DNA from: Verrucomicrobiota bacterium
Lineage (GTDB): Bacteria > Verrucomicrobiota > Verrucomicrobiia > Opitutales > UBA2995
DNA: 42,681 nt
Assembly: GCA_027622555.1 (NCBI GenBank)
Contig: JAQBYJ010000041.1
Span: 1-42,681 of the forward strand
Direction: 5' to 3'
The position numbers and the translations under genes are program-made. Every line of letters begins with the position of its first letter. Within the stretch, counting starts at the first letter, position 1. Of this stretch, positions 32,431-42,000 are shown one piece after another. The notes below the pieces were generated by a model, which saw only the letters and a program-made list of their open reading frames with translations, was not told the DNA's origin and did no database searches.

Positions 32431-32605
32431 TCCGCTTTTTACGAAACAAGCTACATCCGTTTCCAGCACAAGTTATTCGCGAAGTAGTAATTGCAAGTAG
32501 GCGTCATTTTCGCCCGCCTGGGTTTGAGTTCTGATCAGTTGTTATCAATATGGTCTTCCAAAATCTTTCAATGACCCTACTCCGGTTTTTCAATTAGTAT
32601 GGCAC

Positions 32606-32634
32606 TTGACCGGGTTCAATCATGAGTGAACAAT
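32606..32634 (+). promoter_or_regulatory. Possible sigma-70-type promoter
   Basis: TTGACC (32606-32611), a 17-bp spacer and AACAAT (32629-32634) lie 35 bp before the sulfatase start at 32670. The -35 box matches five of six and the -10 box four of six consensus bases. It is the best such pair in this gap, but promoter rules in this phylum are uncertain. Confidence 0.3.
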
Positions 32635-32669
32635 AGCCCCAGAATTTACCCTATTCACCATAAAGTTCC

Positions 32670-34106
32670 ATGACTCGATTCTCACGTTCCCTAGGCGCTC
32701 TATTACTATTGTCTTTTCTGGCACCAATTTCCTATGCGGCTGAAAAGCTCCTTCGACCGGCTCAGGACAGGCCGAATTTTATCATCATTTTCTGTGACGA
32801 TATGGGCTACGCGGATATTGGACCCTTCGGCGCGAAAGGTTACGAAACGCCCAACCTCAATCGCATGGCAGCGGAGGGAATGATTTTCACGGACTTCCAT
32901 GTAGGTTACGCAGTTTGCAGTCCTTCGCGTTCGGCTATCCTGACGGGATGCTATCCCAAACGCATTAGCGTGAATGGTAACTTCGGGCCAACTTCCAAGA
33001 CAGGTCTCCATCCCGACGAGATGACCATCGCGGATGTGCTGAAACAAGAGGGTTACGCCACAGCCTGTTTCGGGAAATGGCATTTGGGTCATGAAAAAGA
33101 GTTCTTACCGACCAGCCAGGGGTTTGATGAATTCTACGGGCTTCCCTACTCGCACGACATGTGGAATCTTCATCCGGAAAACGGTACCCGCTACAATTTC
33201 CCCGTGTTGCCTTTGTATGAGGGAACCAGGGTTATTAAAACCGAGTTGACCGTAGAGGACCAGAAATCCCACACGAGAAAACTGACCAGCCGAACGGTAC
33301 AATTTATTGAGAAGAATAAGAATCATCCCTTTTTTATCTACTTGCCTCACCCACTACCTCACGTGCCGCTTTATACGGGTCCCTACTTTGAAGGAAAAAC
33401 AAAACGAGGCACTTATGGCGATGTCGTCGAAGAGCTCGATTGGAGCGTAGGCCAAATACTCAAATCACTAGATAACAACGCCATTCGAGAAAACACCTTG
33501 GTGGTGTTCACCTCGGACAATGGACCCTGGTTACGTTATGGTGACCACGGTGGAAGTGCTGGCCCGCTGAGAGAAGGGAAAGGCACCTTTTTCGAAGGCG
33601 GCTATCGAGTTCCGGGAGTCATGAGTTGGCCAGGCAAGATCGAGCAAGGTGCCATTAATGATAAATTCGCTTCAACCATCGACCTCCTGCCCACCTTTGC
33701 CAAACTGGCTGGTGCAAGCTTGCCGAAAAACCGGCCCATTGATGGTGAAGATATTGGGCCACTACTCATGGGCAATGAACCCGAAAACTACAGCCGCGGT
33801 TTTTTATATTGGTCAGGACGTCGCCTCAGTGCAGTTCGCGGCGGAAAATGGAAACTCGTATTCCCCGGCAACTATACTGTTTGGAGTGGAGGCGGAGGCG
33901 GTTTACCCGGTCATGGCGAAAGCAGTGAGTCGATTGAACTGAGTCTTTTCAATCTTGATACCGATGTCGGTGAAACCACCAACGTGATCGACCAATATCC
34001 CAACATCGTAGCACGACTGCAAAGATTCGCCGCAGAAGCCCGTCTCGACCTCGGGGATGCGGAGACGCCCGGAACGGGCATAAGACCTTTGGGAGGACAG
34101 AAGTAA
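32670..34106 (+). CDS. Secreted S1 sulfatase, arylsulfatase A/GalNAc-6-sulfatase-like
   Basis: A complete 478-residue exported sulfatase with signal peptide 1-23, IFCDDMGYADIGPFGAKGY (D43, D44), nucleophile C83-S-P-S-R87, CFGKWHLGH, the characteristic FYLPHPLPHVPLY-like strand (FIYLPHPLPHVPLY), VVFTSDNGPWLRYGDHGGSA with the second ligand set, and EGGYRVPGVMSWPG. This layout is that of the arylsulfatase A/N-acetylgalactosamine-6-sulfatase group. The C-terminus has ESIELSLFNLDTDVGETTNV. All catalytic motifs are intact. It sits between the CTPTR sulfatase and the giant haem protein gene, all read on the plus strand, separated from the latter by a 180-bp gap holding a REP-like doublet. The substrate is not known. 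Confidence 0.94.
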   Translation: MTRFSRSLGALLLLSFLAPISYAAEKLLRPAQDRPNFIIIFCDDMGYADIGPFGAKGYETPNLNRMAAEGMIFTDFHVGYAVCSPSRSAILTGCYPKRISVNGNFGPTSKTGLHPDEMTIADVLKQEGYATACFGKWHLGHEKEFLPTSQGFDEFYGLPYSHDMWNLHPENGTRYNFPVLPLYEGTRVIKTELTVEDQKSHTRKLTSRTVQFIEKNKNHPFFIYLPHPLPHVPLYTGPYFEGKTKRGTYGDVVEELDWSVGQILKSLDNNAIRENTLVVFTSDNGPWLRYGDHGGSAGPLREGKGTFFEGGYRVPGVMSWPGKIEQGAINDKFASTIDLLPTFAKLAGASLPKNRPIDGEDIGPLLMGNEPENYSRGFLYWSGRRLSAVRGGKWKLVFPGNYTVWSGGGGGLPGHGESSESIELSLFNLDTDVGETTNVIDQYPNIVARLQRFAAEARLDLGDAETPGTGIRPLGGQK

Positions 34107-34181
34107 CGAAACGAAATATTTTGTTTAAAATCCCAAGTTTTTCAGATCACATGAAAAAAGATTTTGCCCCATTTTTTATTT

Positions 34182-34244
34182 TGCAGGAGCAAATTTATTC
34201 GCGACCAATTACAAAGATCTATCGCGGTTAAAACCGCTCCTACC
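34182..34244. repeat. REP-like doublet with mismatched cores
   Basis: Left arm 34182-34204 (TGCAGGAGCAAATTTATTCG plus CGA) and right arm 34221-34244 (ATCGCGGTTAAAACCGCTCC plus TACC) share only the outer ends and the CGCGA/TCGCG join. Their cores, AAATTTATT and GGTTTTAACC, are different. The left core matches the arm at 3490-3511. This shows that arms of different types can be joined in one doublet. It lies upstream of the giant haem protein gene. Confidence 0.75.
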
Positions 34245-34286
34245 TTTTCAAGTGTTACCTAATAAAATTACAGTGCCTAATATCCT

Positions 34287-37200
34287 ATGAAAACTTTCTC
34301 CATTTTTTTCCACTATGTTTTTATTAGTGTTCTCTCATTATCCTTACACGGACAATCTCAGTCAGGCTGGAAGTCGACCACGCTCCACAACGATTTCTAT
34401 GCAGAAGGGGCAGGATTCGGAGATATTGATGGAGACGGAAAAGGCGATCTGGTTAGCGGCCCGTTCTGGTATAAGGGACCTGCCTTTGAAGAGAAGCATG
34501 AGTATTATGAACCGAAGCTTTTCGATATCCGCTCCTACTCTGATAACTTTTTCGCCTACATTCATGACATCAACAGCGATGGATTAAACGACATCCTTAT
34601 TTATGGATTTCCTGCCAAAGAAGCGCGGCTCTACATTAATCCCGGCCGGGCGGCATCTGCAAATCGCTGGCCGATGAAAATCCTCGCCGACGATATCAGT
34701 ACCGAATCTCCCCATTGGATAGATCTGATTCCTGGTGGACTGCCAGAGATGGTATGCGGACAAGGATCTGCATTTGGATATTATGAAGCTGGCGATGACC
34801 CTACCGAACCCTGGATTTGGACGGCGGTTTCCGACGAGGGCGAAACGCGAAAATTTGATCATGGCTTGGGTGTTGGGGACTTGGACGGTGACGGACGACT
34901 GGATGTCATTTCAAAAAGTTTCTGGTGGAAGCAACCTTCTGGCGAATCCAAAAAGGCAAATTCAAGAAGGTCGATTAACCGCCGTCGACCTGCTCAGTTT
35001 GTTAAAACAGACGACACGGATTGGACCAAGCATACCTGGAATGAAGAGATCTATCCGGGCGGTGCCCAGATCATTTTATATGATGTAGATGCGGATGGCG
35101 ACAATGACATCATAACCAGTCTCCATGCGCACGGCTTTGGCCTCGCCTGGCATGAGCAAACGTCGCCTGGCGATTTCGCCGAACACCGCATCATGAATTC
35201 AAGCTCCACCGATAATCCATATGGAGTAAGTTTTTCTCAACTACACGCGCTTGAGCTGTCAGATATCGACGGCGACGGAATCAAGGACATCGTCACAGGT
35301 AAACGTTGGTATGCACACCACGGGAAAGACCCAGGTGGCTTACAAGATCCGGTCTTGTATTGGTTCCGGCTGGTAAGAGGTTTGGACAGCGTCGATTTCA
35401 TCCCTCACCTGGTCCATGATGATTCAGGCGTTGGCGTTGAAGTACTGGTCGACGATCTTAACAGTGATGGACGACCCGACATTGTAAGCGCAAATAAGCA
35501 CGGACTCGCGGTCCATATCCAGGATCCAGGTACGTCCATGGTCGCAGTGGAACGTTGGAAAGTTCACGGGGGACGATCCCAGGACAATTACCAATTGGAC
35601 CTGAAGCCTGAGGAGTCACTCAAGCTCATCGACGTGCCGGAAGGATTCGATGTGGATCTGATTACAGCCGAGCCGGACCTGGTTCAACCGATCGCCATGT
35701 GCTTCGACGCCAAAGGAAGGATTTGGGTGATTGAAGGAACAACCTATCCAAGACGCGCACTGGAAGGCGAAGGGACCGACCGCATACTCATTTTTGAAGA
35801 CAAGGATGCCGACGGTTCATTCGAATCGCGCAAAGTGTTTGTTGACGGCATCAACCTGGCCAGTGGTTTGGAAATTGGATTCGGCGGAGTGTTTGTCGGA
35901 GCCGCACCCAATCTATTATTTTTCCCCGATGCCGATGGCGACGATGTTCCCGACAGAGAGCCTACGATACTTCTCGATGGTTGGGGATTTCACGACACGC
36001 ACGAAACGCTGAACAGTTTTACCTGGGGACCCGATGGTTGGCTCTATGGCACACACGGCGTATTTACCTATTCCAAGGTGGGAAAGCCGGGGACTCCAGA
36101 CGATGAACGCCAGGACTTCAATGCCGGTGTGTGGCGCTACCATCCGACCAAGGACGAATTTGAAGTCTTCGCTTTCGGAACAAGTAATCCATGGGGAGTC
36201 GACTTTAACGACAAGGGTGACTTTTTCATCAGTGCCTGCGTGATCCCACACTTCTATAATATGATTCAGGGTGGCCGTTATATTCGCCAGGGATCGGCGT
36301 CTCATTTCAATCCCTACATCTTTGAAAGCATTGATACCATCGCGGACCACGCCCACTACACAGGCCGAATCCAGGAACACGCTTTTTGGCAGGAAAACAA
36401 AGCCCTTCGCCCAGCAGCTCCAGCTGATACATCCGCACTCGGAGGAGGCCACGCACATGCCGGACTCGCACTCTATTTGGCCGATACGTTTCCGGAAAAT
36501 TATCGCGGCGAAGCCTTTTTCCACAACCTGCATGGCCATAGAATTATTCGGGAAGCACTCAATCCGAATGGCTCAGGCTATACGGCACAACACAAGCCCG
36601 GATTCATGTTCACCAACGACCACGACTTTATCGGCGTCGGAGTGATGCTTGGACCCGACGGGGCTCTTTATTTTTCCGACTGGCATGATGCCCAAACCTG
36701 TCATCACCGCGACGTGGAAATGTGGGACAAAACAAACGGTCGAATTTTCCGCGTGCGTTATGGAGACGTAAACAAAGTCAGCATCGATCTCACTCAAGAG
36801 TCCGATGCGGCATTGACGGACTACCTGGCAAATTCCAACGCCTTCTATGCACGCCAGGCTCAACGCATTTTGCAAGAACGCGCCCATTCTGGTAGCTTGG
36901 ATAAAAGCACCATTAAGCTTAGCCTCGAAACTCTGGCTTCCGAGAATGAACCTCAAACCATTCGACTACGAGCAATCTGGACACAATGGGTTTGCGGCCT
37001 TCTGGATGAGGCTGACCTATTAACTCAACTCAAGGACAACGATCCCTATATTCGAGCATGGTCCCTTCAGTTTCTGGGCGAAAGCAAATCTCCACTAAGC
37101 AAAATGGCTCTATCGGTCGTTGAATCCCTGGCCAAGAATGAAAGCTCACTAGTGACCCTGCGCTACGTGGCCAGCCTCATGCAGCGCATTCCTTTGGAAC

Positions 37201-38540
37201 AACGTTGGGGAATCGCAGAAGCTTTGCTCAAACAACCTGATGGATATTCACACGACATCAATCTACCCTATTTACTTTGGTATGGCATGGAGCCACTCGT
37301 CGGGGAAGATCCGGTCCGAGCCATGGCCATGGCCGAAGGTACCAAGTGGGAAAAATTGAAAAGTTTCATCTTCCGCCGTGCAGCGGTCAAAGAAGCCGGC
37401 CGAGCCCTTCTGGTTGCATCACTAAGCAAGGCTCCCAATGCCGTTACCTACAAATCACGCGCCGACCAATTGCTCCTGGCTCTGGAGGAACTGCCTCCGG
37501 TTGAAAAACCTGCTGGCTGGGATCAAGCCCGAAATCATGGCGAGAGCTTGGCGAAGAAAGCCAATCAATTGGATGAAGGAATTTTACAGCTCAGCACCCG
37601 CTTCGGAGATAGCGATACCTTTCCAAAATGGAGGGAGATTGTTCAAAATAAAAAGGCCCGCTTTGAAAATCGAGTCGAGGCCATGGAAATCCTGTTGGCT
37701 GGAGGCGACGAACAACTGGGAGCTATTTCCAGGCTATTGGTAAAAGAAAGGCAAATGCGTGAGGCCGCCTTGGTTACCTTGGCTTACTTCCCCGGTCCGG
37801 AAACGGCACAAGTTTTAATCTCAACGATAAACAATCTGCCTCCATTCATGCGTAACCAGGTTGTCAATACCCTTACTTCGACACCCGATATGACAGTGGC
37901 TCTTTTGAAAGCGGTGGACACGGGGGAGCTAGACACCTCGCTCATTTCCCCGGTACTTCTCGATCAAATCGGACGGTACGATAACGAGGACATTCAATCA
38001 TTAATCGCAGCTAACTGGACACGGACCAGCGTCAAGGATGTCGAAGACCTGGAAGCCGCGATAAAAGAATGGAAGGACGTAAAATTGACAGCAGGCATAC
38101 GCTCCGATGGAGATGCCTCACGAGGCCGCGCCGTCTTCCGCAACACCTGCGGCACTTGTCACAGCATGTTCGGAGATGGTGTGGATATCGGACCCAACCT
38201 CACTGGATCCAACAGAGCCGACCTCGACTACGTTTTGGAAAATGTGTTGGCACCCAACGCCATCGTTTCCAAGGATTACCTGGTCAACATTTTCAACCTC
38301 AAAGACGGTCGCGTCATCAGCGGAATGATCCAAAAGGAATCGCCCGAGGCCATCGCAGTCGCGATGCCCGGAGGAACAACCATGGAATTTTCTCCAAGCC
38401 AGGTAATGGACCGCACACAGCTAAACCAATCGCTCATGCCCGCCGGTCTTTTTAACGCACTGACCATCGAACAGGTCAGCGACCTCATTGCCTATCTCGC
38501 CAGCCCGGAACAAGTGCGCTTGCCATCTGGCGAGCTCTAA
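34287..38540 (+). CDS. Giant PVC-type haem protein (FG-GAP repeats, dehydrogenase-like propeller, HEAT repeats, cytochrome c)
   Basis: A 1417-residue exported protein. A signal peptide (1-22) is followed by about 430 residues of FG-GAP/VCBS-type repeats with calcium loops (DIDGDGKGDLVSG, DINSDGLNDILIYG, DLDGDGRLDVISK, DVDADGDNDIITS, DIDGDGIKDIVTG, DLNSDGRPDIVSA). Then comes the propeller known as the putative membrane-bound dehydrogenase domain (TIGR02604-like, from about VPEGFDVDLITAEPDL at 450 to 840), a helical HEAT-like region (about 850-1240), and a C-terminal haem domain (TIGR02603-like) with CGTCH at 1288-1292 and a probable axial Met in SLMPAG (M1384). This is a hallmark Planctomycetota/Verrucomicrobiota architecture, although the N-terminal FG-GAP part is an extra in this one. 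It likely oxidises a sugar-like substrate, but no reaction is established for the group. Confidence 0.92.
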   Translation: MKTFSIFFHYVFISVLSLSLHGQSQSGWKSTTLHNDFYAEGAGFGDIDGDGKGDLVSGPFWYKGPAFEEKHEYYEPKLFDIRSYSDNFFAYIHDINSDGLNDILIYGFPAKEARLYINPGRAASANRWPMKILADDISTESPHWIDLIPGGLPEMVCGQGSAFGYYEAGDDPTEPWIWTAVSDEGETRKFDHGLGVGDLDGDGRLDVISKSFWWKQPSGESKKANSRRSINRRRPAQFVKTDDTDWTKHTWNEEIYPGGAQIILYDVDADGDNDIITSLHAHGFGLAWHEQTSPGDFAEHRIMNSSSTDNPYGVSFSQLHALELSDIDGDGIKDIVTGKRWYAHHGKDPGGLQDPVLYWFRLVRGLDSVDFIPHLVHDDSGVGVEVLVDDLNSDGRPDIVSANKHGLAVHIQDPGTSMVAVERWKVHGGRSQDNYQLDLKPEESLKLIDVPEGFDVDLITAEPDLVQPIAMCFDAKGRIWVIEGTTYPRRALEGEGTDRILIFEDKDADGSFESRKVFVDGINLASGLEIGFGGVFVGAAPNLLFFPDADGDDVPDREPTILLDGWGFHDTHETLNSFTWGPDGWLYGTHGVFTYSKVGKPGTPDDERQDFNAGVWRYHPTKDEFEVFAFGTSNPWGVDFNDKGDFFISACVIPHFYNMIQGGRYIRQGSASHFNPYIFESIDTIADHAHYTGRIQEHAFWQENKALRPAAPADTSALGGGHAHAGLALYLADTFPENYRGEAFFHNLHGHRIIREALNPNGSGYTAQHKPGFMFTNDHDFIGVGVMLGPDGALYFSDWHDAQTCHHRDVEMWDKTNGRIFRVRYGDVNKVSIDLTQESDAALTDYLANSNAFYARQAQRILQERAHSGSLDKSTIKLSLETLASENEPQTIRLRAIWTQWVCGLLDEADLLTQLKDNDPYIRAWSLQFLGESKSPLSKMALSVVESLAKNESSLVTLRYVASLMQRIPLEQRWGIAEALLKQPDGYSHDINLPYLLWYGMEPLVGEDPVRAMAMAEGTKWEKLKSFIFRRAAVKEAGRALLVASLSKAPNAVTYKSRADQLLLALEELPPVEKPAGWDQARNHGESLAKKANQLDEGILQLSTRFGDSDTFPKWREIVQNKKARFENRVEAMEILLAGGDEQLGAISRLLVKERQMREAALVTLAYFPGPETAQVLISTINNLPPFMRNQVVNTLTSTPDMTVALLKAVDTGELDTSLISPVLLDQIGRYDNEDIQSLIAANWTRTSVKDVEDLEAAIKEWKDVKLTAGIRSDGDASRGRAVFRNTCGTCHSMFGDGVDIGPNLTGSNRADLDYVLENVLAPNAIVSKDYLVNIFNLKDGRVISGMIQKESPEAIAVAMPGGTTMEFSPSQVMDRTQLNQSLMPAGLFNALTIEQVSDLIAYLASPEQVRLPSGEL

Positions 38541-38584
38541 GCTGAGGAATAACCGGTTCCGCCGGAGTCTGCTCTGATTGTAGG

Positions 38585-38918
38585 ACCATTGAAACAGGAG
38601 GCGGCCGGGGCGCAACCTTGGGACCAGGCGTATTTCTGAATTATGATCCCGATTAAAAGCTGCGGTTTCTTCGGAGCTCGCTTTGAATCACTGCGGTTTC
38701 GTATCGATGACGACGGCATCGCACCTGGAGGTGTAGGTGAAGATAAAAACTTTTGCTTCATCGCAGATGCACGCTACTCACCCAGTCGAGCGATGCAATT
38801 TTCAGCTTTTGCCGGCACCAAATTCTCCGGCACTCTAACCCTGGACGACAAATCCGGGAATCGACAAACGGATACCTTTGATTGCTTTGCGCGTACACGC
38901 TATTGCGAAGAATTCTAG
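38585..38918 (+). pseudogene. Frameshifted C-terminal remnant of an outer-membrane beta-barrel (DUF6268-like)
   Basis: Two overlapping plus-strand frames give one coherent piece. From 38585: TIETGGGRGATLGPGVFLNY then DPD and TAA at 38654-38656. From 38643: GARFESLRFRIDDDGIAPGG, VGEDKNF, RYSPSRAMQFSAFAG, KFSGTLTLDDKSGNRQTD, ending in CEEF. Alternating hydrophobic strands, an acidic DDDG loop, GVGEDK and a final Phe are those of a small outer-membrane barrel resembling DUF6268 proteins. The start and all earlier strands are missing, as the upstream gene ends at 38540, and a frameshift lies near 38650. It is therefore a dead fragment. The rest of the gap, to 39086, has no other protein-like content and no obvious repeat. 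Confidence 0.65.
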
Positions 38919-39086
38919 AACCCAATTTCCTTATCCGAATTGATGGAGAAGATTATACCCCAACTTGGGTGTCAAACAGACAAAGAAAAGGACATTTAAC
39001 AGGCGAACCTTCTAAGGCTACAGACCAGGCGAAAAACAGGGAAAAACCCGCTTGGAAAGTATTCGAGAATCGGATAGATTCAAATA

Positions 39087-42000
39087 ATGTCTTTCTTTCG
39101 CGCATGCTTGCTGGCAGCCCTGTTGTCGCTGACCGGTCCACTTACCGGGGCTGTTGTGTCGATCGCAGTCGAAAGTGGTGTGACACAGGACGAAGGTGCT
39201 AATACATTTTACTTTGCCAATGATGACTTCATTCACCTGACGCCCAACGGCAGAATTCTATTCAATGGGCGGACAGATCCATTGGGAGACGATGATATGC
39301 TTGTATTGACGCTTCCTGGACAAAGTCCGGAGATCCTTTATCAGGGAGTTGATGGTAACAACTATGATCAATTGGTCTACAACGGCAAACATACGGTGGC
39401 CTTGGAGGATGAACTGGAGAACCTGCAGGCCGTCAATGTTTCCAGCGGAGAAGTGATTCAACAGGGCAGCCTGGTATACGGCATCCTGGATGTCTCCGAT
39501 GATGGGCGTGCCCTTTACGTCGCCTGGGATGAGAATGCGAACATTCAACACGTAAGGTTGGGTAACGACCTTATTTACACGGAGTCTGAAACCTTTGAAT
39601 CCTACGCAACCTTTGGCTTTGAGTGGGATGATGTAATGGTCGACGGTGATGGGAATGTTTTTATTGGCATAGAAGGTGCATCGGAGGAATCCGGGCAACG
39701 TGTTCTGCTGACAAAAAATGGCGATCTGCTTCAGACGTATGTCCGCTCCGATTTTGCTAGCATAAGGCCGGGAAGCGGCTCCGATTTTATTCTTCACTTA
39801 AATGATCCCGGACGCGCTTTGCTGAACGGCGAACACACTTTCTTAAAGAGCGATGACAGCGTTCCTGACATTCGTCTTGGATATACCGTACTGACCGGAG
39901 ATGGGGATATCTATTTTAATGGCGGTGGTGAAATCCTTTTTTATGATGCCTCAGCGCCCATTACTGACAATAAGGCTGTGGTTGAAACCGTTGTTACTTC
40001 AGGGACTGAGGGATTTCCCTCGGTCGACTTTCCGGTAGGCGAGAGCAGTCGAGGCGACCTGGTCTTTAAAGCCCACGGACCGGAAGCCGGTAACGGACTC
40101 TTTTTATTCGACGCAGAAAAGAAGGAAGTGAGATCCCTAATTCGACCCGGTGACCAGGTAGAGGGACGTACGGTTTCATCCATAAACGTATCCTATGAAC
40201 GCGAACATCTCATGGGAGTGGGAATGGCGAACAATCAGGTGGCGGTTGCCGGTCGCCTGGAAGATTCAAATTCCGATATTGTGTTCCACATAGATCTTTA
40301 TCCGTTAAATCCCGTGGTTACGCTTGAGATAGAAAGTGGAGTAACTCTGGATAAAGATGGCAACACGATCTATATCGGTGAAGAGGATTACATCTACATG
40401 ACGCCTGAAGGATCTATCCTGTTTCACGGTGCGATCTCGCAGTTTGACGATCCTTCCCTTATCTTTTCCAGTAAACCGGAAGAAACGCCAAGCGTCCTTC
40501 ATATCGGACCGCTGTGGAACGATTCCATCTATGATATCACCGACCTGATCTACACGGGCGATCGATACCTGGGTTACATCGATCCGAGTGATAACATCCA
40601 GGTTCTGGATGTCACAACGGGAGAAGCGGAGCAACGGGGGGCGCAGGTACGGGAATTTTTGAGCTTAAGCGACGACGGACAACCACTCTATGTCGCCTGG
40701 GATGAAGCGGACAGTTACGACCGTGTGTGGTTGGGCAATACGCTGCAATTTATTGAACAATCCAATTTTGGTGACTTCACCACCGGCAGCTTTGGCCCCT
40801 ACCAAGACCAATTCGCCGTCAGCGCGACAGGAGACGTCTACATCGCTCTTTCTGCCCATAGTGAAGCAACCGGTAATGTGGATCTCGTCCTGAAGAATGG
40901 TGTCCAACTATTTGAACTGGAATATAGCGAATTCGAATACCTCGTTCCAGCGACGGGTGACAATTTCCTGTTATTCAAGAATTTCTCCAACTATTGGGCT
41001 TCCCTAAACGGTGAACACGACCTGAAGGCTCCAGACGGCACAGATCCCGACCTGTCATCCGGCTATAATCTCATCACGGATGACGGGGATATCTATCTGA
41101 CCGGCGGAGGAGAAATCTGGTATTTTGACGCATCCCAGGAACCCACCGAAAATGGTGTAATAGTTAAGAAAGTACTGTCGGTCCAGGATCATGGATTATC
41201 CTTTAACTTCGCTCCCATCGGCGAAACCAGCAAAGGTGACCTGGTATTCGCAGGCAGAGACCTGGAAGCAGGTGATGGTATTTTCCTGTATGAAGCCGGA
41301 ACGGATCAGGTAATTCCTTTGCTTACCGAAGCGGACGAACCGGAAGGCAGGATAATTGCACAAATTAATTGGAATTATTATGGGCAAATATTAGCGGGTG
41401 TAGGATTCGCCAACGATCAGGTGGTGGTATCCGCGGAATTGGACGACACGGAGAATTGGGCCATCTTTCGCATAGAAATCTACGGGGAAAGCGTCCCGGG
41501 CAATACCGCCCCGGTCTATACCGTTTCGGAACTCTGCCCGGAAGTCCCGGCCGGTGCACCGGAAGCCGGGGAGCAACTCTACCCCGACCCATTCATGGCC
41601 TCCGATCCCATCCAACTCAACGAAGGCCCCTGCGGCGGCGATTGGCATATGCGAATCTGGAAAGATACGGGGACCGGGAAGGATATTCCTGGTTACACAC
41701 CCGGTATTCCCGGCAATGAGGATGTCATTGTCAGGGTTGAAGAAACCGACCTGGCCCTTTCAAAGGATCCAATTGAACTCGAGGCTGTATTTCTGACAGG
41801 ATCTTTTCAGCTGAACAATTCCCTTACCCTTAGAAACGATTCCGCTATTGAAGATACAACTATTAACGCCGACCTCGAAACGAATGGGCAATTGGTCCTC
41901 TCCGGCCAATCAACATGGTTGAGTGGAAGGTTGCTAGGTACGGGCGAGGTTAATATACCAGCCGGGGAAACAAACCATCTCCTCTGGAATGCCGGAGCAC

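Noticed and set aside
760-34244. CRISPR array from the repeated GTAGGAGC sequences
   Set aside because: The repeats are inverted pairs scattered over 33 kb between genes, not regularly spaced direct repeats, and no cas gene is present.
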